Positions 36,282-47,603 of a DNA stretch of 64,000 nucleotides are shown here, in pieces. Each line of letters begins with the position of its first letter. The stretch's first letter is position 1. The position numbers and the translations under genes were made by a program. The notes under the pieces were generated by a model. That model saw only the letters and a program-made list of their open reading frames with translations, was not told the DNA's origin and made no database searches. The DNA lies in the NCBI RefSeq assembly GCF_030272615.1, contig NC_081412.1:688578083-688642082 (forward strand), read 5' to 3'. Source of the stretch: Cryptomeria japonica (Eukaryota; Streptophyta; Pinopsida; Cupressales; Cupressaceae).

Positions 36282-37025
36282 TCAATGGGAGTCTTCAGAG
36301 TAAACATCCACAAGAGCACGAGCCGCATCCAGGACTATAGGGCATTCAGTGCCACAGTTCGAGTGAGCCGTTGATTCCGCCTTCTCCCTAGGTAGTCGGT
36401 AGTCATTTGGTAACCACTCCTCGCCAAGCCCAAACCCCCAGTCATTACCATCAACCAAATCTCCATTCTCTAGAATACCAAATCCATCAGCACCCACTAA
36501 CTCTTCGTCTCAAAGAAATTTTTCCCTCCATTCTGACGTGAAGCTGTTTTGAATGCCAGCCCCCTTAAGCAGAAATTCAATATTCCTGGTAATGGCAAGC
36601 CAGGTTTCTTGAAGAGCATCACAGTCCAGAGAGTTCACAATCACAAACTTCCTCACCTCTGCCCCGTTGCCCAAGGACATATAGTAATTTTGGGGAAGCG
36701 GTATTCTTAGGTTGGCATCAATATTGTCCAACGCAGCATCAATTTCCCCCAGCAGGCGATGTTTAAACACCATTTGAGTTAAAAGCTTTGCTCTTTGCTT
36801 GCTACTCCCCATGTATATCACCATTGCAAGGAAAAAGGCCAGGATATCGGCATTGGCTCTGTACCTATGATAAACCATAAGGAATTCCTTCCCCAGTATC
36901 CTTTTAAGGCTGTGAAGAATAAGAGGGTGTCGAGAGTAGATGACCTCCTGCAGATGTCTTTCAGTGATTTCACCCAAGAAGGCCATTTGTCGACAAGTAG
37001 CTTCAAGGAGAATTGGGGTCTCCAT
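36282..37025 (-). pseudogene. Open frame downstream of the LINE RNase H
   Basis: Function unknown. A 171-codon frame starts at ATG 37025 (METPILLEATCRQMAFLGE). After one stop near 36511 it continues in the same direction as a further ~75 codons to 36282. The first part is Leu-rich and helical in look (HLQEVIYSRHPLILHSLKRI, IPLPQNYYMSLGNG). It lies about 0.75 kb downstream of the RNase H end, inside the LINE by position, before its 3' UTR. L1 elements of plants normally end after ORF2, so this is either a lineage-specific third ORF, captured host sequence, or an old insertion. No family was recognised. Confidence 0.45.
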
Positions 37026-38156
37026 AGCAAATCACCGAGTGAAGAATGCAAATGTTTGATGAAAAAATGAGGGCATTCCATTGTTAAATAGAAAGTCATC
37101 AAACTAGGGGATACGGGCACCAAGCAAGTGGTTCATGCCAATTGAATACACACATGCGTGAAATGCCAGTGTCCAAATATCTTTTGAGCCAAAGCTCGTC
37201 AACTTAATGTCGACTGACTTTATCCATCAAGTAATTATAAGCAAATCTTGAAAGGATCTAGTCATAACTAGATACTAATTAAAGTACACTTATGTCCAAT
37301 TGCCACGGGGCCCAAACCGGTACAGACCAATAATGACGGCAGTGTGCCACATCTCGGTGACAAGAAGAAATCTTAACAGGTGAACAAATCAATCGGTTGA
37401 TCAATCCACCGGAATCCATGACCATTAGGTTAAGAAAAAATAAAGCGGCAACTGGGGAGGCAATGCACCTGTTTGCGTCACAACTGGTGGTTCAAATAGA
37501 GAGAATCTCAACCGAAAGGAGAAAGGAGAACGCAACCGGTAAGAAACTCAACCAGAGAGCACCTCCATCAATGAGATAGTCGGGATTCCATGTCAACCGG
37601 TGGAGGCAATACTACCAGTTAGCACCGTCACCGACTGGCCAATCAGAGAAACATCAGCTGGAAGGAGAAGACAATCGGTAAAGACCACTACCGACAAACT
37701 CAAATGGAAAGCACCATTATTGGCAAGAAAAATGGGCCATATCAACCGGTGGAAGATCAATAGGGGTAACAAACTAGTCAGAAAGATCCAATCAGAGAGC
37801 CAAGGGGGGGTCACCAACGGCTATCGCCAATTTAGAGAGTCTATCAGCCTCTCCATTACCTTCCCTATATATGTGGCTAATCTGAAATTCATCAAAGGTG
37901 GATAGTAGCACCAAAATCGGTTGAAGCCACTAGTTAAGGCACCAACTAGGGATGTTGTTACAACGAACCACATTAACCACATTTAATGAGTCTCCCTCTA
38001 GATGAATTCTCTGCACCCAAAACTCCTTCCCTAGCTACAGTCCTCTTAAAGTCACTCTGAATTTAGCTTCATTGTTAGTGGCAACTCCAATCTTTTCAGA
38101 GATTTCTTTTATACAGATACCATCGGAGTTCCTCAATATACACCCAATGCCACTTT

Positions 38157-38538
38157 TATTGGAGTTGAGAAAATACAACACCACAAGAGCCCAAATGATC
38201 TTTGTAAGCTGAAAAACTTGTTACAAGGAGAAGCAAGGAAGCAAATCACAGAAGGAACAAAAACATAGGAAAAATATGCTCCAAAAGATGAGAGCTCAAT
38301 AATCTCCAAAAATGTATTGTCAATAATAATGCTTCTTCATACAATGAAAAGAAAGAACTCAACCTTTAATAGGTCAAGAAACTCTAAAAGGGAAAACCTA
38401 GGTTTGCACATAATAATTAATAAAAGAATTAATTATTATGCACCTAAAGTTAGCTTAAGTGTAAAAGAGATAAAGGGAACTTAAATAATTAAACAAATAT
38501 TGTTTAATTAATCAAGTAAATACCCAAATACTCTAACA
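38157..38538 (-). repeat. 3' LTR
   Basis: Partner of 40540-40911; flanked on the outside by target duplication ACTTT. Confidence 0.9.
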
Positions 38539-39689
38539 CCCCCCTTAAGCTAGACTTATGGAAAAGCTAAAACCTAGAACAGCTACTGAAAGTAAGAAAG
38601 ATGGGTCTCGACAATAAGGCCTGATCATGTACCCAAATACAATGAAATCTCTATGAACTGGAGAAATAGAGAAAACCACGTGGGAAAAAATTCTACTCCA
38701 AAAAGAGATGGAAAAGAACACCATTGAAGCATGAAGAACCTGCAAACTCTGTCAAAGAATAACTGCTGATCTGAAGAACCTCCACTGAAATAGAACATGA
38801 CCAGGTAAAGAAGATTGTAAACTGTATGAGTGCCCTCAAATGACACTACTTGAATTAGAAGGCAAACAAGGCAAACAACTGAAATCGAAGATACAGATGG
38901 CATGAAAACAACAAAGCCTGAAGAGTTGATCAATTGAACCAAAGAAGCATTAGAACCGACATAACAAACCTCCCCATAATGTTGAAGAGGGAGAGGGACA
39001 AGTACACTGAAAAGAATGGCCAACAAGAACTACATGACGAAGAACCGGGAGCATCAAGGGTGCAAAGAAAGTACATAGTGTCGTGGAAGGAACACTCACT
39101 TGACACACATCATGAGGTGAATGTCGTGGAAGGAATAGGAAAACATCAACCCCCTCATGGCACTTTATAAGTAGTGCATGTACAACAAGACACACGATGT
39201 GCAAGATCCCAATAAACAATGCATGATGGCACTTTATCCCAGTGCGTTTGCATATATACAATGCTACAATGATAACAAGACTAGAAATAGAAACAAGAAC
39301 CAAAATAGAGACATCCTACCTAGAGAAGAGATCCCAGGGCCTGAAACAGCCAAGATATCCACCAGAGTGCTAAAAAACAAAAAACTGAATAAAATATGCA
39401 TGGAGCAGAACCTAGAAATAAAACTCATATGGCTGGAAAGTACATGACACACGCTTTCCGAAAATATAAAGTTTTCAAAAAAATGGAGTTTGGATGCTCA
39501 TTCTACGTCTCTTGGAGTGCAAAAATGAGACCTCGCTTTGACTAGAAAAAAAACACAGCCAAATAGCAAAATTGGAAAAAAATTACCAACACCACGAGGG
39601 CCGGATCGGAACTAGCTTTCCGACACCTATTCGTTTTCAAAAAAATGACTCCGTATGCCCAAGATATGGCCAAAAAACCAAACCTCCCT

Positions 39690-40110
39690 TCAAAACAAGA
39701 GGAAGGGGTAGTCTGGTGGCTCTGACAAGCGGAGGTGGCCAGTGAGTGGCGCTCCGGTGGCGGGCTGGTGGCGCTCCGGTGGCTGGGCGACTAGGCAGTG
39801 ATGCTCCGGTGGCTTCTGGCAGCAAGAGTCGGGCGGCGGTAGTGGGAGTCGGCGGGGTCGGGAGGTGGTCGGAGTGGCGGGGCCATCAGGGAGTTGCTGG
39901 GCAGTGCAGGGTGGGGGAGTTGCTGAGCCACTAGGGAGAACTAGGCGGTGCGAGCCGGGAGGCAGCGGCGAGTGGCAGGCCAGGCGGCGGGGGCCGGAAA
40001 GAGCTGTCGGCAAGGACCGGGGAGGTCGGAGGCCGTCGGGGCCGATAGGTGGCCAGACTGACAGGTCTGGTTGCCGTACGGCAGCCAGACTGTCAGCCCG
40101 GTACCCTGCG
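39690..40110. other. GC-rich block within the Copia-type element
   Basis: Very G-rich on the plus strand, with repeats of GCTCCGGTGGC near 39751-39812. A 233-codon open frame on the minus strand (39690-40391) is Pro/Arg/Ser-rich and explained by base composition. There is no family likeness. Confidence 0.6.
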
Positions 40111-40539
40111 AAAAACAAACCCCAAAAAAACTTTTTCCAAAATTTTTTTTTTTTTTTTTTGACAAAAAAACAACCTTCGCCTTTTCTTGATTTTTGATTT
40201 TTTTTTCTTCTTTTACAAAAAATCAAATTCGGCCTACATGCCGTAAAAAGGCAATATTTTTGAATTTTTTTCTCGAACTGCGTGTCAGGGCCGTACGACC
40301 TGGATTTGAGAAAAAAATACTCCGAGAGGCTCAAGAACCAAAATAGGTCAAATTTTATATGACCATAGGGGTTTTCAGGCCTTCTGAGCATGATGGTGAG
40401 GTCCGTTTAGGCCCAAAGTGCTAAAAAAAAAACTTATACCTAGGTGCATAAAAAAACTTTTTGAAACCCCAAATTTGCTTCCAATGCAAAAATTCTCAAA
40501 ACAAGAACAGATAGTTGCAGATCTGAAGCTCTGATACCA

Positions 40540-40911
40540 TATTGGAGTTGAGAAAATACAACACCACAGGAGCCCAAATGATCTCTGCAAGCTAAAAAAT
40601 CTGTTACAAGGAGAAGCAATGAAGCAAATCACGAAAGGAACAAAAACACAAGAAAAATATGCTCTAAAAGATGAGAGCTCAATAATCTCCAAAAATGTAT
40701 TGTCAATAATAATCCTTCTTCATACAATGAAAAGAAAGAACTCAACCTTTAATAGGTCAAGAAACCCTAAAAGGGAAAACCTAGGTTTGCACATAATAAT
40801 TAATATTATTATGCACCTAAAGTTAGCTTAAGTGTAAAAGAGATAAAGGGAACTTAAATAATTAAACAAATATTGTTTAATTAATCAAATAAATACCCGA
40901 ATACTCTAACA
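40540..40911 (-). repeat. 5' LTR
   Basis: Partner of 38157-38538; followed on the minus strand by the tRNA-iMet primer site with no gap. Confidence 0.9.
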
Positions 40912-43900
40912 ACTTTGACCCGGGTTTCCTGCAGAAGCACCATCAAAGTTTACCTTGCACCACCTAAGCTCCGACGCTTCCCATTTAACACCCACTCTTG
41001 GATTGACTTGATCCACCGGGGTTCCCTTGCCAAAAAGCAGTGGAATGAGTAGATTTGGAAGAGTCGGGTTAATCTTCCAATCCTAGTCCATATACATATT
41101 TTTCTTTAATGATTTGGATTGAGCAGCCTCATTCAGGAGCTCAGTCAGGTGGTTCTCAATTTTCCCACATAGAGACATTAAGCTCATCTCTTTACCCTGG
41201 AAAATTCTACGATTCCTTTCTTTCCAAATTTCCAAAATCAGAAGAGATGGTAAAATATAAAGCAAATCAGCAAAAATAGCCTTTCCTGTTGGTTTAGGTC
41301 ATTGCAAAAACCACTCATCCAGCCCTGATGGGAAGGGGCCAAAGATTCTCAATTTTCCCATGAAATGCCACCAACAGTGGTTGGAGAACTTGCAATGGAG
41401 TAGTAGATGATCCGCAGTCTCTTCATGCTCTTGACATAAAATGCATCTGCTGGGTCCATTGATACTCATTGAATAGAGTCTTTCTTTAGTTAGAATCTTG
41501 TTTTGACAAGCCAACCAGACAAATGAGCCTGCTTTGGGAAGGAGCTGTCGGTGCCAAAAAAGATTAACAAGCCAATCTTTTTTGTCTTTAGCTGCTTCTT
41601 TCAATTTGTAACCGAAACATAATTTGTATTTACCATGAGAGGAATCACACCACCTAATAATGTCCTTTCAGGGGAAGGGAAAATAACCCTTTTGCTGAGA
41701 ATGTCGGCAAACATGTCTTTCTGATGTTGATCCAATTCCAAGGGATCCAAGGAGTTCCATTTCCACTTAGCAATGCCATTTTCTTGGATAGGATAACCAT
41801 AATCACAAATATTGTGACCCTAGAGGTGACAAGTTTCTACCATAATAGGTTGTAGTGCAGGATTGAGACATAAGGCAGCTTCACCAACCCAAGAGTCAAT
41901 CCAAAAGGAGGCATCCCTTCCATTCCTGACATCCTAGGTAACCTGATCACTTATGATTTCCCTGCTATCCACAATAAAATTCCAGATGGCCGAACCTCTA
42001 GGGAGGTTGTTTATAGTGAGAAACCTTTTTGGCTCCAGGGAGTCCAGATATTTATGTTTTAGAAGCCTTGCCCATTTTTGTTTACCACCACTGCAAATTT
42101 CTCAAACCAATTTAGCACCCATAGCTAAATTCATAATCAAGATTTGTCGAATGCCAGCACCCCCTGCCTTTTCTGGTTGGCAGATCTTTTTCCAAGCTAC
42201 CAGAGGAAATTTCCATTTGTCATCCGAACCATTTCAAAATAAATTTCTCATTATAGAGATCAATTCATCTTCAATTGCCATCGGTAATCTCAGACAAGCC
42301 ATGGAAAAAACTGGTAGCGCAGAGAGGACCCATTTTATCATAATGAGTTTCCCAGCAGAGGATAACCACTTGCCTTTCCAAATTGCAAGTTTGGATTTGC
42401 ACTTATCAATAAGATGCTTCCAATAGTAAGTTATGTTACTGCCAATGAAGAGGGGGGTTCCAAGAAATTTCCCTGGGAAGTTTGCAACTCTGAGATTAAG
42501 AATCCTTGATAAGACACCTTGCAAGTTAATCGGAGTGTTGACAAAAAACACTTCATATTTGTGCCAATTTATTTTCTGCCCGAAAGCCATACAGTAATCA
42601 TCGAGGTATGATTTAATTGTTCTTGCCTCTCTCCTACAAGCTGAACCAAACATAATGGTATCATCGACAAACTGCAAGTGAGTCATTTTTTCAACCCCTG
42701 TTGCCACATTGACTCCAATCCATCGATCATCTTGTTGAAGAGCTCTTATTGATAGACCTAAGGCTTCAACCATTATGATAAACAAAAATGATGACATTGG
42801 ATCACCTTGTTGTATTCCTCTTGTCGAGGAAAAGAAGCCATGAGATGAGCCATTAACCAAAACGGAGAAGATAAACAACTCGTAACCCATGTGATCCATT
42901 CCTTGCAAAAACCAAATTATTTAGTACATCAATTAAGAAACCCATGTCCACCATATCATAAGCTTTCAGAATATCCAGTTTTAAAATCATGCAGGAATCC
43001 TTGGGTTTCCTGGTCGTGTGAAGCATTTCATGGGCAATGATAATGCCTTCCACAATGGATCTTCCAGGGGCAAATCCACTTTGTTCATCTGATATGATGT
43101 GTTTAAGGAGGGGCTTCAATCTATTAGCTATGATATTTGTTACAATCTTATAGACCATGTTGCATAAAGCAATGGGCCTAAAATCACTCATCTGTTGAGG
43201 GTTTTGCTTTTTCGGGATTAAAGTAAAAAAGGTGTGATTAATTGCACCTAACATAGTCATTTTCTTTCTTGATTCTTCTACTACAAGATGTAGATCTCAG
43301 GTGATGATATCCCAGAATTGTTGGAAGAAAGCATCAGGGAAGCCATCAGGGCCAGGAGTCTTATCAGGTTTCAGTTGGAAGGTAATTTTCCTTACTTCAT
43401 CAATTGAAATAGGATTAAAGAGAGTTGTATTTTGACTATCAGATATTATGGATGGGATTGAGTTAAGAATTCTGGCTCTTGCTTCATGATCGATCTGGAG
43501 ACCACCATTCATTAAAGATTCAAAGAATCTTACAGCTTCTTGCGCAATGTCCTCATATTTCTTGACAGTGTTTCCATTTGGTCTCATAATCTTCGATATT
43601 CTATTTCTATTGCGAATGGCAATGGTCGATCTGTGGAATAATTTGGTGTTTCTGTCACCTTCCTTAAGCCATAACTCCCTTGATTTTTGACGCCAATGGA
43701 TTTCCTCACACCGAAGGATTTCATTTAGATCAGATTTGAGAGTATTTTCTTTGTTAAATAAATCCTCATTCATTCCTAAAGTAATAACAAAATTGGTTAA
43801 TTCTTCCAACTCAGCCTTAATTCTTAATTTCTCCATATGAATATTCTTGAATGGCTCCTATTCCATTCTTTGATCTTAACCTTAATATACTCGAGCTTCT

Positions 43901-44838
43901 TATTGAGTATGAATAATCTTGAATTGTTCCCTAGAACCGGCTCATTTCACCAAACAGATATAAGATCATATAGATCAGGCACTCTGAACCACATTTTCTC
44001 AAATCGGAAAGGAGTGCCTCCCTCCGCTTGTCCCATGGCGACCTCCAGATAGATCAGGTAGTGATCTGATCCAATAAGCAGGAGAATCGATGACTCTAAT
44101 GCTAGATTTTATCCTAGCCAATCACCAGTAACAAGAAACCGGTCTAGTCATTCAACAATATTAGTAAAACCTGATCTCCTGTTCGTCCATGTGAAAACTC
44201 CATTTTTAGGAACAATGACTAGAAGGTGATTCTTCTCAACAAATTCCAAAAAGTCCTTTTGGGCCGTACCAGTCTTCTGAATGCCCCCACTTTTCTCATT
44301 GTCGGAAAGGATCGCATTGAAGTCCCCGGCTACCACACAACTGCCATCGGTAATACTGCTAAGTCTGATGGTTAAGAGATCCTATAGAGCACGTTTATCA
44401 CCAGCAGAAGATGGTCCATACACATTAAAAAGATTGAAATTCTCATTCCGTCCTAGGATAGTTACCAGACAATGTTGCCAATACTTATCTTCCCCAACAA
44501 GAGAGATCCTAACATTCATGGGATTCCAGATGATTCCCAAGCCACTAGAGGCTCCATCCGATTGCCTAAACAAACCATTCCACTGTTTCCAAACTCTCAT
44601 TTTTGCATCAATCTCAACCTTACTCCATTTAGTTTCTTGTAGTAGCCAAATGTCTCCTTTGGTGTCATCCATCTGGCGCTTAATCAAGCACCATTTGTCA
44701 GGGGCATGATGCCCCTGACATTCCAAGATAAGAGTTTCATTGTTCCTGGGGAAGGGCATTTCCCTTCCCTAAATTAAGTTTGGTTTGACCACAAGCAGCA
44801 CCAGCCATTACTAGCATTATTCTTTTTTACTTACGCCC

Positions 44839-46627
44839 CTACACTTCTTTTGGTTTAAAAATTGGTTTGTCAATGGTTGAGTCCAACTTCCCAAAACCTT
44901 TCGTAGTATCCTCCAATATAAGATCAGAGTCAGGTTCAAAGTCTTCATCCCCCTCCGAGGAGGAAGACTCAATTTCACCATCTTCCAATTCAATACCTAG
45001 CGAGGAGCAAATCTTATCTCCCATCTCCCCCAGAGTTCTAGCTTCCATACCCTGAGTGTGAATTTTGCAATCTTCAATTACTAGCTGATTCCTAGGCACA
45101 AGAGGAGAGGGTGGTAGCGAATCCGCTAATTTGGATTCAATATCCGCTTGTAAGGTTTTAGTCTTTTCCAGAAGCATGAGAAGATTTTGTTGGCTCTCAC
45201 TTTGACCAGAGGAGGGAGGAGCTATGTTCAAAGGAGTTGCCTCAATCAATGGAATATTCTCATTATCATGAATTTCGTTGCAAAAATCCTCCCCGGTATT
45301 AGTGGAGATAGGAGGTTCTGGTTGCAAATTTTCTTCAATAGGAAATTGCATACAGGAATAACTTCTCTGTATCATAGCCAAAACATCACAACCTAAGCCG
45401 ATGTGATCCAAGGAGAAGAATTTAGGATAAATATGCAACTGATCTTCTCTATCAATCTTTTGGATCTAGATCTTCCCAACACCAATAATTTTGACTTCAT
45501 CGGGGATCTTGGTGATTTGATCTGTGCTAATGCAAATTCTAAGGAAGCTTCCCCATATTTTATCCTCCAAAATGTCATCAACCGATACAAATGTGCCAAG
45601 GTTTTTGCATATGTCCTTAATGACATCAATGTGCCAATAATCTGAGGGACAGTTGTAGAATCTTATCCATACCTTACTGTTCGGTAATACATGAGTTCGG
45701 GGATTGAAATTGGGCTGCCAATCAATGATGCGAACTTCAATGCCATCCAAGATATATGGACCTTTGTTTTTAACTTGCCATCTCTCCTCATTGCTCATAA
45801 ATTCAATCATAAAGAAGTCATTTGGGAGAATATTGATGTTAATATCCTTTCTCCATTGTGCTCTACACTAGGATTCAAAGTTGTCCTTAACCCGTTTTCC
45901 ACCACCCCACTTGATGAAAAAGCAAAACTCAAGCAAACTCGACCTAGCAGAATTAATTTTATTTTCATCCAAAAAAGATGGTAGGTCTTGAAGTTTTTCT
46001 TACTGGTTTAGGATGACGGGGTCGATGAGGGAGGAAGGTCCGTCTTTGGAAGTCAGGGTTTCTCTCTCGGTCCGACCAAGGGCTCCGATTTTCAGGATGG
46101 AAGTTAGATCTCAAAAACCTGGCATGGTCTGCCCTTGAGTTATCTTGCCCAAAGCGCCCATTCCGCATTTGGAAATTACCATGAGATTTCAGAGGGACCA
46201 AATTGGGTTCAGAGTGAGGATTGCCTCTCTCAATTGCCGCATCGGGGATGCTAGATTCAGGCTATGGATGTCAGTTTCGGGGGAACTCAAAAGCAGGATG
46301 CTTGGCTTTGCGAAACCAACCTTTGTTATTCCAAATGAAACCATTTTCCTTCCATTTATGCGGGTCAATAGGGCACTGATTGCCACTCGAATACAGATTT
46401 CCATAATTCATCCGCGGTCTGGGATATCTGTCACCATGGAACATGTCTGCTTTCCTAGAATTAGCCGGTTTCTGAGTGGGTTGCAACCTACCTGCTTCAA
46501 TGGGAAAGGCAATATCTGCTTCATTGCTCCATGATCCAATCTTTGCGGCCTGAACACTAGAACTTCACACATCGGTAACCCTGCTCCTATCGCCACTGTA
46601 GCTCTTGCTGCCTTCAATCACCGCCAT
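44839..46627 (-). pseudogene. LINE ORF1 (gag-like, DUF4283 type)
   Basis: ORF1 of plant L1 elements encodes an RNA-binding gag-like protein. The frame begins at ATG 46627 (MAVIEGSKSYSGDRSRVTDV) and hits a stop after about 20 codons. It continues through an Arg/Pro/Asn-rich segment (46500-45985). The conserved core then follows at 45810-45466 (ERWQVKNKGPYILDG, RIIDWQPNFNP, VWIRFYNCPSDYW, GSFLRICIS), matching the DUF4283 region of plant LINE ORF1 proteins. The C-terminal part (45438-44839) is acidic and low-complexity (EDGEIESSSSEGDEDFEPDS) and ends in a basic tail. Stops and frame changes lie near 46565, 46265, 45980-45815 and 45460. Confidence 0.8.
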
Positions 46628-46650
46628 TTCGCTCCTCCAAGGTTTGCAAT

Positions 46651-47480
46651 CTAAATTTTTAATTTTTTTATCATTAGTGTATATATATATATATATTCAT
46701 TATCACAATTCTTATTTTGACAAACTCAACTTCAACAACACTTATGATGATCTAGCAATCAACTTGAAATTAGCTAATCAAACAAATGGTTTAAATGATC
46801 AAAATTCCCATTTTCGAAAGCCCAACTTAAACTATATCTCTACAAATTTCAATAAGAAACTTAATATCAACTAATAAATCAATCAATTATTCTAAGGATT
46901 AAATTCAACTTTAACCATGCTAGTCACATTTGTCTCTTGTACAAATTGATTTTGGTATCAAGGTTGATCATAACAAATAATCTTCATTGACCAAAATAAT
47001 TTCAGCTTGCTAGAGTCTATTGATCTTGAAGTATTACTAACCTACCTCTAAATCACTATATTAGAGACTCATTTGAATAACTTCTTTTATTACTAACCTA
47101 CTTCTAAATCACTATTTTTATTACAACACTTAAAAAAACAAATCTACCACTACATAACACCTTTTCTATCATATGAATAATACACTTCATAAATTACATA
47201 TATTTTTATATTATTTTATATAAAATTAAAATTTTGAAAAAATTAATAATAAATATCTCACAGAATATTTTCTGCGTGCCCATTGAAACATAACGGTAGC
47301 AACTGGTTCTATTAATAGCGTTGACCTTTCTATGACATAAGACAGCTATTAGGACCTAATTCCGTTGGAGTGAGTTTCCTTCTGCTCGGGACAGTTTAAA
47401 TTAGGTGTATAGCTGGGATGCTGTCTGGTAAAGAATATATGTAGAGACAGAAGCTGCGGCATAAACAATCGAGAGAAAAA
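46651..47480. other. AT-rich region upstream of PIG-A exon 1
   Basis: No coding sequence. A TA microsatellite lies at about 46679-46696. The last ~150 bases before the ATG are less AT-rich and presumably contain the promoter and 5' leader. A weak TATA-like AATATATG is at 47433-47440, very close to the start codon, so it may not be the functional box. Confidence 0.45.
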
Positions 47481-47603
47481 ATGGCCGAAGCATTTGAACA
47501 GCACAGGATTTTAATGGTGTCGGATTTCTTCTATCCAAATTTTGGTGGCGTGGAAAATCACATTTATTACCTCTCTCAGTGCCTGCTTAAATTCGGCCAC
47601 AAG
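47481..47603 (+). CDS. PIGA: PIG-A (GPI GlcNAc transferase subunit A), first exon
   Basis: This is the first coding exon of the catalytic subunit of the ER complex that transfers GlcNAc to phosphatidylinositol, the first step of GPI-anchor synthesis (SETH2 in Arabidopsis). The 41 codons include the hallmark N-terminus of this glycosyltransferase-4 family: [20 protein letters not shown], followed by [13 protein letters not shown]. The segment is open and unmutated and ends exactly at a consensus donor (AAG|GTGTGT), phase 0, where the family continues with further conserved residues. The next exon was not found anywhere downstream on this strand, so the first intron is either longer than 16 kb or this is an isolated exon. 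The ATG is in a good context (AAAAAATGGC). It is the only well-conserved host coding sequence in the window. Confidence 0.88.

Larger units (their letters stand above)
38157..40911 (-). mobile_element. Non-autonomous Copia-type element inside the LINE
   Basis: LTRs lie at 38157-38538 and 40540-40911 (about 15 substitutions and one 10-bp indel). On the minus strand each begins TGTTAGAG and ends CTCCAATA. A primer site (plus-strand complement GCTCTGATACCA, 40528-40539) abuts the 5' LTR and a polypurine tract (38539-38547) abuts the 3' LTR. The target duplication is a perfect ACTTT at 38152-38156 and 40912-40916. The 2-kb interior has no retroviral domain. It includes a GC-rich block (39690-40110) unlike its surroundings. 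Removal of the element rejoins the LINE RNase H frame. Confidence 0.93.
37790..44740 (-). pseudogene. LINE ORF2: endonuclease, reverse transcriptase, RNase H
   Basis: ORF2 encodes the enzyme that nicks target DNA and reverse-transcribes the LINE RNA. From ATG 44740 the endonuclease start WNVRG is seen, then a frame change. Next come LLQETKW (about 44650), NVYGP (about 44415), VAGDFNA (about 44330) and SDH (about 44070). RT follows at 43836-42234 with KTPGPDGFPDAFF, FRPIALCNMVYK, SGFAPGR and the catalytic FVDD (about 42680). A zf-RVT-type region lies at 41604-41299 (CILCQEHEETADHLLLHC). The RNase H start (NFDGASAGNPG, about 40960-40920) is cut off by the inserted element and resumes below 38157 (IGCILRNSDG, TNNEA, then SHIYREGNGEADRLSKLA near 37870). 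RNase H of this type at the C-terminus is known for plant L1 lineages. Multiple stops. Confidence 0.9.
36010..46650 (-). mobile_element. Plant L1-type LINE, near full length, decayed
   Basis: A non-LTR retrotransposon read from about 46650 down to 36010. In transcript order: ORF1 (46627-44839); ORF2 with endonuclease, RT, zf-RVT region and RNase H (44740 to about 37790); a region with an extra open frame (37025-36282); and a 3' UTR ending in a TA tract. An LTR element (38157-40911) is inserted in RNase H. Stops and frameshifts are frequent, so it is inactive. A TA run also lies near the 5' end (about 46679-46696), so the target duplication cannot be resolved. Confidence 0.88.

Noticed and set aside
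39690-40391. 233-codon minus-strand frame
   Set aside because: The Pro/Arg-rich part reflects the GC-rich block and the Lys run reflects a T homopolymer; no domain.
35972-46696. TA runs at both LINE ends as target duplication
   Set aside because: Dinucleotide runs are too simple to distinguish target duplication from tail slippage.
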